Below are positions 17,441 through 24,951 of a stretch of 64,000 nucleotides of DNA, piece after piece. The notes beneath the pieces were generated by a model. It worked only from the letters and a program-made list of their open reading frames with translations, was not told the DNA's origin and made no database searches. Source of the stretch: Parasporobacterium paucivorans DSM 15970 (GTDB lineage: Bacteria; Bacillota; Clostridia; Lachnospirales; Lachnospiraceae); contig NZ_FQYT01000002.1 in the NCBI RefSeq assembly GCF_900141895.1, positions 124,001 through 188,000 on the forward strand, in the 5' to 3' direction. Within the stretch, counting starts at the first letter, position 1. Each line of letters opens with the position of its first letter. The translations under genes and the position numbers were made by a program.

Positions 17441-19093
17441 TTATTCTACGGAAATAATATAATAATATATTGGCTGGCCGCCTTTGTTGACTTCCACTTC
17501 TGCATCCGGGAATAAGTCTTCCAATCTTGCCGCAAGTTCGCCGGCTTCTTTCTCCGTGACGTCTTCCCCGTAATAAATGCTGATTATTTCAGAATTTTCA
17601 TCCACAAGCGCCTGAAGGGTTTTGATGGCAGTTCCCTGGATATTCTGACCTACTGCCAGGATTCCCTCTTCGCCGATACCCATTATATCATTTTCTTTAA
17701 TCTCTATACCATCGATAACCGTGTCACGTACCGCATATGTAATTTCGGCGCTCTTGATATGCTTAAGGTCTTCCATTATTTTCGCAATCACTTCATCGGC
17801 ATTTTTCCCGGGGCTGTAGCTGATCATTGCCGAAATTCCCTGAGGAATCGTCTTGGTCGGTATAACGATGACGTTTTTATCCTCTGTCATGTCTTTTGCC
17901 TGTTGGGCTGCAAGTATAATATTTCCATTGTTCGGAAGAATAAATATATTGTCTGCATTAACTTTTTCTATTGCCTCGAGTATATCCTGTGTGCTGGGAT
18001 TCATCGTCTGGCCGCCTTTGATTAAGTAGTCCACGCCAAAACTGGTAAAAATATCATCCAGACCACCACCGGCAGAAACGGCTATGAAACCATGCTCTTT
18101 CCGCGGTACTTTCTCTGTCTCAGCCGGTTCTGCCACTACAGCATCTGCTTTCCTGAGCAGCGTTTCGCGATGCTCTTCTCTCATATTGTCAATCTTCATG
18201 TGCGAAAGAGAACCGAAGGACAGACCTTTTTGAATTACAAGACCAGGATCGTTAGTATGGACATGAACCTTTATGATTTCATCATCGGAGACAACCACTA
18301 TAGAATCTCCAATAGATTCCAGAAACACTTTAAATTCCATTTCATCCTTTTCTTCAAATTTCTTTTCACTATTGACGATAAATTCCGTGCAATAGCCAAA
18401 CTGGATGTCCTCCATCGCTGCAGATGCCGGTACCGGTCTCTCCGTCATGGGCTCTTCCTGCAGCGAATAGTCGACTTCTATGCCCAGAAAGGCATCCAAT
18501 GCCCCCTTGGCGATCTGAATCAGACCCTGCCCACCGGAATCTACGACACCTGCCTGCTTCAGCACTGGAAGCATTTCGGGCGTCTGACTCAGTATATACT
18601 CCCCATGACGGACCATTTCTTTCAAAATCACTTCCAGATCCTGTGTTTCATTGACCATCTCTCCGACTTTTTCAGCCATGCATCTGGCTACGGTCAAGAT
18701 AGTTCCTTCTTTTGGCTTCATAACTGCCTTATAGGCTGTTTCTACTGCTCTGTGGCTGGCATTGGCCATGCTATATGCATCGATGGTTTCCAAGTCTTCG
18801 ATTTCCTTGGAAAACCCTCTGAACAACTGGGAAAGGATAACGCCGGAGTTTCCACGGGCACCCCTTAAAGATCCTGAGGAGATTGCTTTCGCAAGTTCGC
18901 CTAAATTCGGATTGCTTAACTGTACCATCTCCTTAACGGCTGATTTAATAGTTAATGTCATATTTGTTCCCGTATCTCCATCAGGAACCGGGAACACGTT
19001 CAGTTCGTTGATCCATTCCTTGCTGGATTCCAAGTTAGCTGCCCCGGCTAAAAACATTTTTCGGAACATCTTGGCATCTATCCTATTGTTCAA
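17441..19093 (-). CDS. fakA: Fatty acid kinase catalytic subunit FakA (DAK2/DhaL-DegV-like, YloV)
   Basis: 550 residues. FakA phosphorylates fatty acids presented by FakB so that exogenous fatty acids enter phospholipid synthesis. N-terminal DhaL-type kinase domain: NVFPVPDGDTGTNMTLTI (metal-binding aspartates) and GARGNSGVILSQLFRGFS. The middle domain contains DSGGQGLIQIAKGALDAFLG. The C-terminal half is DegV-related with GVDYLIKGGQTMNPST. The start is TTG at 19093, with GGAGG 8 nt upstream. It is 41 bp after the asp23-type gene, the common YloU-YloV arrangement. No FakB partner is present in this window. Confidence 0.93.
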   Translation of the reverse strand: MNNRIDAKMFRKMFLAGAANLESSKEWINELNVFPVPDGDTGTNMTLTIKSAVKEMVQLSNPNLGELAKAISSGSLRGARGNSGVILSQLFRGFSKEIEDLETIDAYSMANASHRAVETAYKAVMKPKEGTILTVARCMAEKVGEMVNETQDLEVILKEMVRHGEYILSQTPEMLPVLKQAGVVDSGGQGLIQIAKGALDAFLGIEVDYSLQEEPMTERPVPASAAMEDIQFGYCTEFIVNSEKKFEEKDEMEFKVFLESIGDSIVVVSDDEIIKVHVHTNDPGLVIQKGLSFGSLSHMKIDNMREEHRETLLRKADAVVAEPAETEKVPRKEHGFIAVSAGGGLDDIFTSFGVDYLIKGGQTMNPSTQDILEAIEKVNADNIFILPNNGNIILAAQQAKDMTEDKNVIVIPTKTIPQGISAMISYSPGKNADEVIAKIMEDLKHIKSAEITYAVRDTVIDGIEIKENDIMGIGEEGILAVGQNIQGTAIKTLQALVDENSEIISIYYGEDVTEKEAGELAARLEDLFPDAEVEVNKGGQPIYYYIISVE

Positions 19094-19134
19094 GACAATA
19101 TCCTCCTCAATATTAAACAGTCGCTTGACGGCAA

Positions 19135-19494
19135 TCAGTCAATTACCCTGACACCCTCTACGAAAATGTTGATTTTTTTCACGGTCATTCCTGTGAATTC
19201 TTCAACCTTATATTTCACGTTGGAAATAAGATTGTCAGACACAACAGAGATCCTGACCCCATACGAAATAATTACATGAAAATCGATTGTTATCTGATTA
19301 TCATCACTGACTACCACGTTAATACCTTTTTCCAGGCTTTCCCTTTTCAGGAGCTTGATTATTCCATCCCTTACGCTTACCGCAGCCATTCCAACTATAC
19401 CGAAGCACTCCACTGCGGTCAATCCGGCATATTTTGCAATGACATGGCCGTCAATTATTATTTCACCCATTTTGGTTTTCATTTTTCCATTCAC
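19135..19494 (-). CDS. Asp23/Gls24 family protein (YloU-type)
   Basis: 119 residues from the GTG at 19494, which follows GGAGG by about 7 nt; the predicted transcription start (~19541) excludes any start further upstream. The sequence MGEIIIDGHVIAKYAGLTAVECFGIVGMAAV and the repeated hydrophobic/charged pattern ending FTGMTVKKINIFVEGVRV are typical of the Asp23 (DUF322) family, which includes alkaline shock and YloU proteins. Members associate with the membrane or the cell envelope. It is always close to fakA in Firmicutes, and the function of the pair is not well understood. Confidence 0.9.
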   Translation of the reverse strand: MNGKMKTKMGEIIIDGHVIAKYAGLTAVECFGIVGMAAVSVRDGIIKLLKRESLEKGINVVVSDDNQITIDFHVIISYGVRISVVSDNLISNVKYKVEEFTGMTVKKINIFVEGVRVID

Positions 19495-19547
19495 TTTTAT
19501 ACCTCCATTATTTACATAATGAATCTCGTTAGTGTGATGCATATAGT

Positions 19548-19576
19548 ATTATACATTCTTTCATTTAAAATGGAAA
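19548..19576 (-). promoter_or_regulatory. Promoter of the asp23-fakA operon
   Basis: TTTCCA (19576-19571), 17-bp spacer, TATAAT (19553-19548) on the minus strand, divergent from the rpmB promoter. Start near 19541, about 47 nt before the GTG start. Confidence 0.7.
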
Positions 19577-19608
19577 GCATAAAATTCCTTTCTGATTTTT
19601 AAAAAGAC

Positions 19609-19637
19609 TTGCAAAATATCCTTATATCTGATAAAAT
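19609..19637 (+). promoter_or_regulatory. Promoter of rpmB
   Basis: TTGCAA (19609-19614), 17-bp spacer, TAAAAT (19632-19637) with an extended TG at 19629-19630. Start near 19644, about 43 nt before the AUG. Confidence 0.72.
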
Positions 19638-19686
19638 GCAATTCGTGTTAAGTGATTTGTACTTAGAATATCAGGGAGGTGTTATC

Positions 19687-19872
19687 ATGGCAAAATGTGA
19701 AATATGTAGTAAAGGTGTCCATTTCGGAAATAACGTCAGCCATTCTCATAGAAGATCAAACAGAATGTGGAAGTCAAACATTAAGTCAGTAAAAGTTAAT
19801 GTAAACGGACTCTCCAAGAAAATGAATGTTTGTACTTCTTGTTTAAGATCCGGACTTGTTGTACGTGCGTAA
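19687..19872 (+). CDS. rpmB: 50S ribosomal protein L28, zinc-ribbon form
   Basis: 61 residues from the ATG at 19687 preceded by GGAGGTGTTATC; a longer in-frame reading starts upstream of the promoter's -10 and is excluded. The sequence MAKCEICSKGVHFGNNVSHS is the L28 signature, and the two CxxC pairs (CEIC at 4-7 and CTSC at about 49-52) make this the zinc-binding paralogue rather than the C- form. It is monocistronic with its own promoter and terminator, standing between two minus-strand operons. Confidence 0.97.
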   Translation: MAKCEICSKGVHFGNNVSHSHRRSNRMWKSNIKSVKVNVNGLSKKMNVCTSCLRSGLVVRA

Positions 19873-19886
19873 TATTTTTATACCAT

Positions 19887-19932
19887 AAAAAATCCTTCAT
19901 TATTACCAATTGGTAAAATGAAGGATTTTTTG
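19887..19932 (+). terminator. Bidirectional terminator between rpmB and the truncated metH
   Basis: AAAAAATCCTTCAT (19887-19900) and ATGAAGGATTTTTT (19919-19932) are exact reverse complements, with extra pairing around ACCAATTGGT. A-tract on one side and T-tract on the other make it usable from both strands: rpmB on plus and the methionine-synthase fragment on minus. Confidence 0.9.
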
Positions 19933-19942
19933 TTGCTTCTTC

Positions 19943-21256
19943 TTACTGCTCATTGGAGAGGGAACGCGGAATTACAAGCGCCCCGTATTTTTTGGCTATG
20001 GGCAGTATAGCCTGAAGGGATTTATCATCCCCGGTTCCAAGGTAGATGCCCGGAACTCCATTATATACTCTGGCCGCCGCTTCAACGGCTTCAGGCACCA
20101 CCGAATCTATAACAAGAGGTATATTCGTGATGGACTGAATGGTCCTGATCATTCCTGGAAGACATTCCTTCTCATCCACTCCGGCAATCGCAGCGTTTAC
20201 GCTGATGATTTCAGCCTCTTCTTCTGCCATCTCCATTGCCAGGTCGGCAACATAATCCATATCCCCCTCAATCAGGGCATTTTCAAGGTCTTTGTCACCA
20301 GCAGGATTTATACCCTTTTCCTCCCGAAGCATTCCTTCCATAATGACCGTTTTTGAAGCGGAACATATACCGGATGGGACAGTGTTCACATTTTTCTGAA
20401 AATGCTCCTTAGAGAGCATTTCTCTTAAAGATTTTATAAAGGCAGGGGTGGTACCACAGCATCCACCAAATATCTTAACACCCAGACCAACCATTTCCTT
20501 CATGTATCCGGCAAATTCCTCCGGACTGACATCATATGCGCCTGTTTCGGGATCCGGAAGTCCGGCATTCGGTTTAACCACAATCGGCAGACTTGTCCAT
20601 TTCGCGATTTCTTCAGCAAGGGCAACTATTTCTTTAGGTCCAAGGGAACAGTTCAGTCCAATGGCATCCGCACCCAGTCCCTGGGCCGTCAACGCCATTG
20701 CGCTGATCGGACATCCTGTAAACGTTCGCAGGCTCCGTTCAAAGGTCATCGAGCAGATGACCGGAAGATCACTATTTTCCTTGGCAGCAAGCAGGGCCGC
20801 TTTCATATCATATAAATCTGTCATTGTTTCAATCACGATTACGTCTGCATCGTTACCCGCAAGAACCTCTTCTTTGTATAACTCGTAAGCATCCTCAAAT
20901 CGGAGGCTGCCTAAAGGTTCAAGCATATGTCCGATTGGTCCGATATCCAAAGCCACAAGCACATCCGTTCCCTGCGCTGCTTTCTTTGCGTTCTGAATAG
21001 CGGCCTTAACAGCATCTTCCACGCTATACTCAGTTCTGTTCATGTTGTACCGGTTGGCTCCAAAAGTATTTGCATAGATTATCTGTGCGCCAGCCTCAAT
21101 GTACTCCCTGTGGATACCCGTTACGATCTCCGGTCTGGAAATCCCAATAAGTTCCGGCAGTTCTCCTGCCTTCATTCCGTTCTGTTGCAGCATAGTGCCC
21201 ATAGCCCCATCAAGAATTACGAATTCATTTCCTGCTATTAAGTCTTTAAAGTCCAC
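19943..21256 (-). CDS. Homocysteine S-methyltransferase protein, truncated MetH-like
   Basis: 437 residues. Residues 1-~290 form an intact homocysteine S-methyltransferase barrel: start LDGAMGTMLQQNG, zinc cysteines in GLNCSLGP and IFGGCCGTTPAF. Residues ~315-437 are only the first half of a pterin-binding (methyl-THF) domain: NPAGDKDLENAL, EIISVNAAIAGVDEKE, NIPLVIDSVVPEAVEAAARVY, ending KKYGALVIPRSLSNEQ. Clostridial MetH proteins normally continue through the rest of this barrel and a cobalamin domain (about 800 aa). Here a stop and a strong terminator follow directly. It begins 1 bp after gerW. It may be a decayed MetH or a free Hcy-domain protein using another methyl donor. Confidence 0.85.
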   Translation of the reverse strand: MDFKDLIAGNEFVILDGAMGTMLQQNGMKAGELPELIGISRPEIVTGIHREYIEAGAQIIYANTFGANRYNMNRTEYSVEDAVKAAIQNAKKAAQGTDVLVALDIGPIGHMLEPLGSLRFEDAYELYKEEVLAGNDADVIVIETMTDLYDMKAALLAAKENSDLPVICSMTFERSLRTFTGCPISAMALTAQGLGADAIGLNCSLGPKEIVALAEEIAKWTSLPIVVKPNAGLPDPETGAYDVSPEEFAGYMKEMVGLGVKIFGGCCGTTPAFIKSLREMLSKEHFQKNVNTVPSGICSASKTVIMEGMLREEKGINPAGDKDLENALIEGDMDYVADLAMEMAEEEAEIISVNAAIAGVDEKECLPGMIRTIQSITNIPLVIDSVVPEAVEAAARVYNGVPGIYLGTGDDKSLQAILPIAKKYGALVIPRSLSNEQ

Positions 21257-21257
21257 T

Positions 21258-21626
21258 CTATACCTCTTTCAAATTGATGTCGTCTTTCTTTTCTCTGCCC
21301 GCACTGAATCTGTCAATTAAATCGGGGACCATGTCCATCAATTTTGTGATCATATCCTGATTTTTAATATTGATTAATTTTGAGGTTCCGTTCTGAATGA
21401 CCAGCACGGCGCTAGGAGTTATTTTGCCGCCCATTCCGCCGCCTCCGTTATCTTTATGATCTCCTGAAAACGCTCCGGCGGCAACCCCAAAGGACACCTC
21501 CGCCAGCGGAAGTATAATGGCATCATCAATATGGATAGCCTCACCTACAACGGTTTTCGTTGAAACATAATTCCCCATCCCCTTTAACAGGGCTTCTACC
21601 GTGGATTCGAAATTGTTTACTGACAT
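21258..21626 (-). CDS. ytfJ: GerW family sporulation protein (YtfJ)
   Basis: 122 residues. Matches the GerW/YtfJ family: ESTVEALLKGMGNYVSTKTVVGE, the VSFGVAAGAF segment, glycine run GGGGMGGKITPSAVLVI and a C-terminal VPDLIDRF. In B. subtilis YtfJ is a spore protein needed for normal L-alanine-induced germination. It lies 18 bp after the DUF2953 gene (YtfI), the same order as in Bacillus. Its presence indicates a spore-forming ancestry. Confidence 0.92.
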   Translation of the reverse strand: MSVNNFESTVEALLKGMGNYVSTKTVVGEAIHIDDAIILPLAEVSFGVAAGAFSGDHKDNGGGGMGGKITPSAVLVIQNGTSKLINIKNQDMITKLMDMVPDLIDRFSAGREKKDDINLKEV

Positions 21627-21644
21627 GGCTGCTCCTCCTTAATC

Positions 21645-22469
21645 TCATAGACCTGAAAGGTCATCTACTGATTTTCTGAATTGTTTGTTAAAATGGCTTC
21701 GTAAAAATATTATCAAAAGATTAAAAACTCTTATTCTTCCACTCATATACACATCTGCTTCCAATATACTTCTGTCGAATTCAGGTTGAATCCGTATTCC
21801 CTTGCCAAGGAACCCGAACAGAACACCAATGGCTCCCAAAACCTGTCCGGTGGTGGCCGGATTTTCAAATCCAATGACAGCGAATCCTTTAACCCGTCTG
21901 GGCTTTATGTGATTGAGAAGTTCAAAAAGGCGGGCCTTCGCAAAAAGAAAAGATTTTCGATTTTCTTCATTCCGGACATACTCGATTGTATGCCTGATCC
22001 GCTCACCTGCACCTGATTTTTGTTTTCTCTCTTTCTTCTTTTTTTCTTTTTTCTTTTTCTGCGTTTTTTCTCTTGTTTTTGTCTCCGCCTCTTGTTTGTG
22101 CAGCTCCGCATTGGATGTTATTTTTTCCTCCTGACTGGAAGCGGGCTCTGCGTGCAGTTTTTCTGTTGTTTTTTCCGAAGCACCCTTTTTTGGCTGCTTC
22201 TTCTTTTGTTTTCTGTTTTTGCGTCCCTGCTTTACGGGTTTGCAAAAAACAGAAAGGATATTCTCAAAGCCTTTTTTACTGAAAATGCCCCGATATCCCA
22301 GCACTCCGGCCATCCATGTCCCCCGGATGGCTATACTATAGCTTTCTGAATTATAACGGATATCCAGCTTATAGAAAACGGGCAGGAACAAAACCAGCAG
22401 TAGCAGCAGAAACAAAAACCCAAGTATGCTCAGCAGACATATCAAAATTATCCATAAGACGTGCAGCAT
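21645..22469 (-). CDS. DUF2953 membrane protein (YtfI-like) with Lys/Glu-rich linker
   Basis: 274 residues. N-terminal hydrophobic helix (residues 6-30), a short beta segment (FYKLDIRYNSESYSIAIRGTWM), then a highly charged low-complexity linker (about residues 77-155) with repeated K, E, R and Q, including a K/E-rich run near 135-150. The C-terminal DUF2953 domain (FAVIGFENPATTGQVLGAIGVLFGF) follows. It is the upstream neighbour of gerW as in Bacillus ytfIJ. The linker gives a polypyrimidine stretch on the plus strand near 22016-22080. Function unknown. Confidence 0.85.
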   Translation of the reverse strand: MLHVLWIILICLLSILGFLFLLLLLVLFLPVFYKLDIRYNSESYSIAIRGTWMAGVLGYRGIFSKKGFENILSVFCKPVKQGRKNRKQKKKQPKKGASEKTTEKLHAEPASSQEEKITSNAELHKQEAETKTREKTQKKKKEKKKKERKQKSGAGERIRHTIEYVRNEENRKSFLFAKARLFELLNHIKPRRVKGFAVIGFENPATTGQVLGAIGVLFGFLGKGIRIQPEFDRSILEADVYMSGRIRVFNLLIIFLRSHFNKQFRKSVDDLSGL

Positions 22470-22488
22470 AATAGCCTCTCATTCAGAA

Positions 22489-22812
22489 TCAAATTTTTCG
22501 CAAGCCGTATCTGATGTAGTTATGGACATTGAAACTTCCCGTCTGGCTGTAGCAGTCCATGACAATTTTTTCCATAACTTCATATGATTCTTTTTTCCCC
22601 AAAGCAATCCCGATAATCCATACATCCGGATTCATGTCCTCCTTCCCCAGGAGTGTGATTGCGTGATAAATGTCAAGTGTTTCCGATGTGTTTTCCGGAA
22701 GCGTCAAAACATAAACCCCGGTCTGGGGTTTATGTTTCTTAATATTTCTCACTATCAGGTTCTTGATTTCCGCGGCACCTTCGCCAACATACAGATCTTT
22801 GTACCAATTCAC
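22489..22812 (-). CDS. Hypothetical protein, first gene of the ytfI-ytfJ operon
   Basis: About 107 residues from a GTG at 22812 (sequence VNWYKDLYVGEGAAEIKNLI). A TTGACG-17-TATAAT promoter at 22866-22838 would start the RNA near 22831, so the longer ATG at 22866 cannot be translated from it. No domain was recognised. It is an alpha/beta-looking soluble protein with the pattern GVYVLTLPENTSETLDIYHA and a C-terminal HNYIRYGLRKI. It is 19 bp before the DUF2953 gene, so a role linked to spore or envelope functions is possible. The weak ribosome site (AAAGG, 11 nt upstream) leaves GTG at 22821 as an alternative. Confidence 0.7.
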   Translation of the reverse strand: MNWYKDLYVGEGAAEIKNLIVRNIKKHKPQTGVYVLTLPENTSETLDIYHAITLLGKEDMNPDVWIIGIALGKKESYEVMEKIVMDCYSQTGSFNVHNYIRYGLRKI

Positions 22813-22837
22813 GATTTCCACAGCCTTTCGATGTCTA

Positions 22838-22866
22838 ATTATAACAAAACTGGATACATGCGTCAA
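22838..22866 (-). promoter_or_regulatory. Strong promoter of the hypothetical-ytfI-ytfJ-metH' operon
   Basis: Minus strand TTGACG (22866-22861), 17-bp spacer, TATAAT (22843-22838) with extended TG. It decides the start of the hypothetical gene, because the RNA would begin near 22831, inside the longer reading frame. Confidence 0.8.
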
Positions 22867-22894
22867 TTGATATGCCTTTTAAATCAGAGGATTT

Positions 22895-24151
22895 CTAGGC
22901 AAGGATATCACAAAAATCAAATGTGGCAAAATAATCCTTCGGATTTTCCGCCCTGCGGATCATTTTTACACTGCCATCCTCTTTCAGAAGAAGCTCAGCG
23001 GATTTTAATTTTCCATTGTAATTGTACCCCATGGCAAAACCATGCGCGCCTGTATCATGTATTACGAGATAATCACCGTTTTCTATCTCCGGAAGCATAC
23101 GGTCTACTGCGAATTTATCATTGTTTTCACACAGGGATCCCACTACATCATATTTATGGTCCAAAGGTCTGTCTTCCTTTCCAAGCACGGTAATATGATG
23201 ATAGGAGCCATACATAGCCGGCCTCATGAGATTGACGGCACATGCATCTACTCCGATATATTCTTTATGGATGTGTTTTTGGTGAATAGCCTTTGTAACA
23301 AGATGTCCGTAAGGCCCTGTCATGAACCTTCCCAGTTCTGTAAATATAGCTACATCATCCATTCCTGCCGGAATGAGAATCTCTTCGTAAGCCTTCCTGA
23401 CTCCTTCGGCAATTTCATAAATATCTGCCGGATCCTGTTCCGGTCTGTATGGTATTCCTATTCCGCCGGAAAGATTTATAAATTTAATATCCGCCCCTGT
23501 TTCATCGTGGAGCTCCACGGCAAGTTCAAAAAGAATTTTCGCCAGCATCGGATAATACTCGTTGGTCGTTGTATTGCTCGCCAGAAAAGAATGGATTCCA
23601 AAATGCTTTGCTCCCTTTTGTTTAAGAACGCGGAATCCTTCAAAGAGCTGTTCTCTGGTGAATCCGTATTTGGCATCACCCGGATTGTCCATAATCGTAT
23701 TGCTTATAGTGAAAATTCCTCCGGGATTGAAACGACAGGAAATAGTTTCTGGTATTCCGGCGCATTTTTCCAGAAAATCAATATGGGTAAAATCATCCAG
23801 GTTGATGGTAGCATTCAGCTTCGATGCGTATACAAACTCATCCACCGGGGTAGTATTGGAAGAAAACATAATATCGCTCCCCGTTACGCCGAGCTTCTCT
23901 GACATCATAAGCTCCGTATAGGATGAGCAGTCGAGGCCGCATCCCATATCCCTGAAAATCTCAAGAAGAAAAGGATTTGGAGTCGCCTTGACAGCAAAAT
24001 ATTCCTTGAAACCTTTATTCCAGGAGAATGCATCCTGCAAACGCTTGATATTGTCCCTGATTCCCTTCTCATCATAGATGTGATACGGAGTTGGGTAGGT
24101 TTTTTCGATTTCACGGACCTGTTCTAATGTTAAAAATGGTGTTTTTTTCAT
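22895..24151 (-). CDS. lysA: Diaminopimelate decarboxylase
   Basis: 418 residues. PLP enzyme that decarboxylates meso-diaminopimelate to L-lysine. The PLP lysine is in EYFAVKATPNPF, the glycine-rich phosphate site in NLSGGIGIPYRPEQDP, with ELGRFMTGPYG and the active-site cysteine motif VVGSLCENNDKFA near residue 335. The length is typical. It starts one base after the stop of a TrmB-family regulator and shares its promoter. There is a GGAG within the regulator's last codons. It is most like the LysA subgroup without a leader domain; activity on other diamino acids is less likely. Confidence 0.92.
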   Translation of the reverse strand: MKKTPFLTLEQVREIEKTYPTPYHIYDEKGIRDNIKRLQDAFSWNKGFKEYFAVKATPNPFLLEIFRDMGCGLDCSSYTELMMSEKLGVTGSDIMFSSNTTPVDEFVYASKLNATINLDDFTHIDFLEKCAGIPETISCRFNPGGIFTISNTIMDNPGDAKYGFTREQLFEGFRVLKQKGAKHFGIHSFLASNTTTNEYYPMLAKILFELAVELHDETGADIKFINLSGGIGIPYRPEQDPADIYEIAEGVRKAYEEILIPAGMDDVAIFTELGRFMTGPYGHLVTKAIHQKHIHKEYIGVDACAVNLMRPAMYGSYHHITVLGKEDRPLDHKYDVVGSLCENNDKFAVDRMLPEIENGDYLVIHDTGAHGFAMGYNYNGKLKSAELLLKEDGSVKMIRRAENPKDYFATFDFCDILA

Positions 24152-24152
24152 A

Positions 24153-24848
24153 CTACATATCTCCTTTAGTCAGTTCAATTAATTTCATTTCATTTCTAAG
24201 GGCATCTTTAAATACATCCACAAGGTTTTTATTGCCTGAATAGAGGCAGCTTGAATTCTCCTTGTCGAAATCTCCAGTCAGTACATGTCTCGAGTCAACG
24301 ATCATCCTGACCTGATTGTCTATCTTGCCAGTCTTATAAACCTTAGCTCCAGGGAGCCTGAGATTTCTCTCCGTTATAATAACCACCTTAATCCTTTTCT
24401 TCACCAGGATGTCTATCTCGTTCTGCAGCAGTTCAATCATATCAGACGGCAGGGAAAGATATATACGCTGCTCCGCCATCGTCAGGAGGGTCTGGACCTT
24501 CTCAAGAATATGCTTCGTTCCGGTTATAGTGATGTAAGCATCGCTTTCGTCCCTCTGGGCAGGCATATTTTTACTCAGAGTGTCTTTGCAGGTTTCCAGG
24601 TTCTTCAGTTTGTTGCTGCAAAATTCGTTAACCGGAACCTGAATATATTTCGTAACGGTTCCTTCAATAATGAAGGCTGCTCCCTTTTCCACCATCCCGG
24701 CCAGCGCACTGTATGCATTGGATCTTGAAATTCCGGTCTGTTTAGCCGCCTCATACCCGGACATGCTCCCATGTTTATACAGGGTCAGGTAGAGGGTTGC
24801 TTCCTGCCTGGTAAGGCCAAATGCCATCAACAGCTCAATATTATCCAT
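24153..24848 (-). CDS. TrmB family transcriptional regulator
   Basis: 231 residues from the ATG at 24848, which follows AGGCGG by 6 nt. N-terminal winged helix (LMAFGLTRQEATLYLTLYKHG, SGYEAAKQTGISRSNAYSAL) is the TrmB DNA-binding domain. The C-terminal half (residues ~105-230; RIYLSLPSDMIELLQNEIDIL, MIVDSRHVLTGDF) resembles the PLD-like sensor domain of TrmB proteins, which in archaea bind sugars. It heads a two-gene operon with lysA. A 7-bp inverted repeat lies directly at its transcription start, which suggests autoregulation and control of lysA. The ligand is unknown; lysine or diaminopimelate is a guess from context. Confidence 0.85.
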   Translation of the reverse strand: MDNIELLMAFGLTRQEATLYLTLYKHGSMSGYEAAKQTGISRSNAYSALAGMVEKGAAFIIEGTVTKYIQVPVNEFCSNKLKNLETCKDTLSKNMPAQRDESDAYITITGTKHILEKVQTLLTMAEQRIYLSLPSDMIELLQNEIDILVKKRIKVVIITERNLRLPGAKVYKTGKIDNQVRMIVDSRHVLTGDFDKENSSCLYSGNKNLVDVFKDALRNEMKLIELTKGDM

Positions 24849-24864
24849 ATTATCCCGCCTTTTC

Positions 24865-24881
24865 AAATAGTGTTACTATTT
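24865..24881. promoter_or_regulatory. Inverted-repeat operator in the trmB-lysA promoter
   Basis: AAATAGT-GTT-ACTATTT: 7-bp arms with a 3-bp spacer, perfect on both sides. It covers the predicted start site just downstream of the -10 box and lies about 16 bp before the regulator's ATG, where a bound repressor would block the promoter. Confidence 0.7.
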
Positions 24882-24887
24882 AGGAAT

Positions 24888-24916
24888 ACTATATTATTTC
24901 CTTTCAAAAATGTCAA
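24888..24916 (-). promoter_or_regulatory. Promoter of the trmB-lysA operon
   Basis: Minus strand TTGACA (24916-24911), 17-bp spacer, TATAGT (24893-24888). It abuts the terminator of the upstream rhomboid-like gene and overlaps the operator at its start site. Confidence 0.85.
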
Positions 24917-24917
24917 G

Positions 24918-24946
24918 AAAAAAGAAGCTTCCTTGGAAGCTCCTTT
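24918..24946 (-). terminator. Terminator of the rhomboid-like gene
   Basis: A 16-nt palindrome (AGCTTCCTTGGAAGCT, 24926-24941) gives a 6-bp stem with 4-nt loop, followed on the minus strand by TCTTTTTT (24925-24918). It begins 5 bp past the stop at 24952. Confidence 0.8.
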
Positions 24947-24951
24947 CAGTC

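Noticed and set aside
18092-18868. 258-aa open frame on the plus strand
   Set aside because: Antisense to fakA; composition rich in His, Phe and Cys as expected for a shadow frame.
23042-23902. 286-aa open frame on the plus strand
   Set aside because: Antisense to lysA, no ribosome site, no recognisable domain; a shadow frame.
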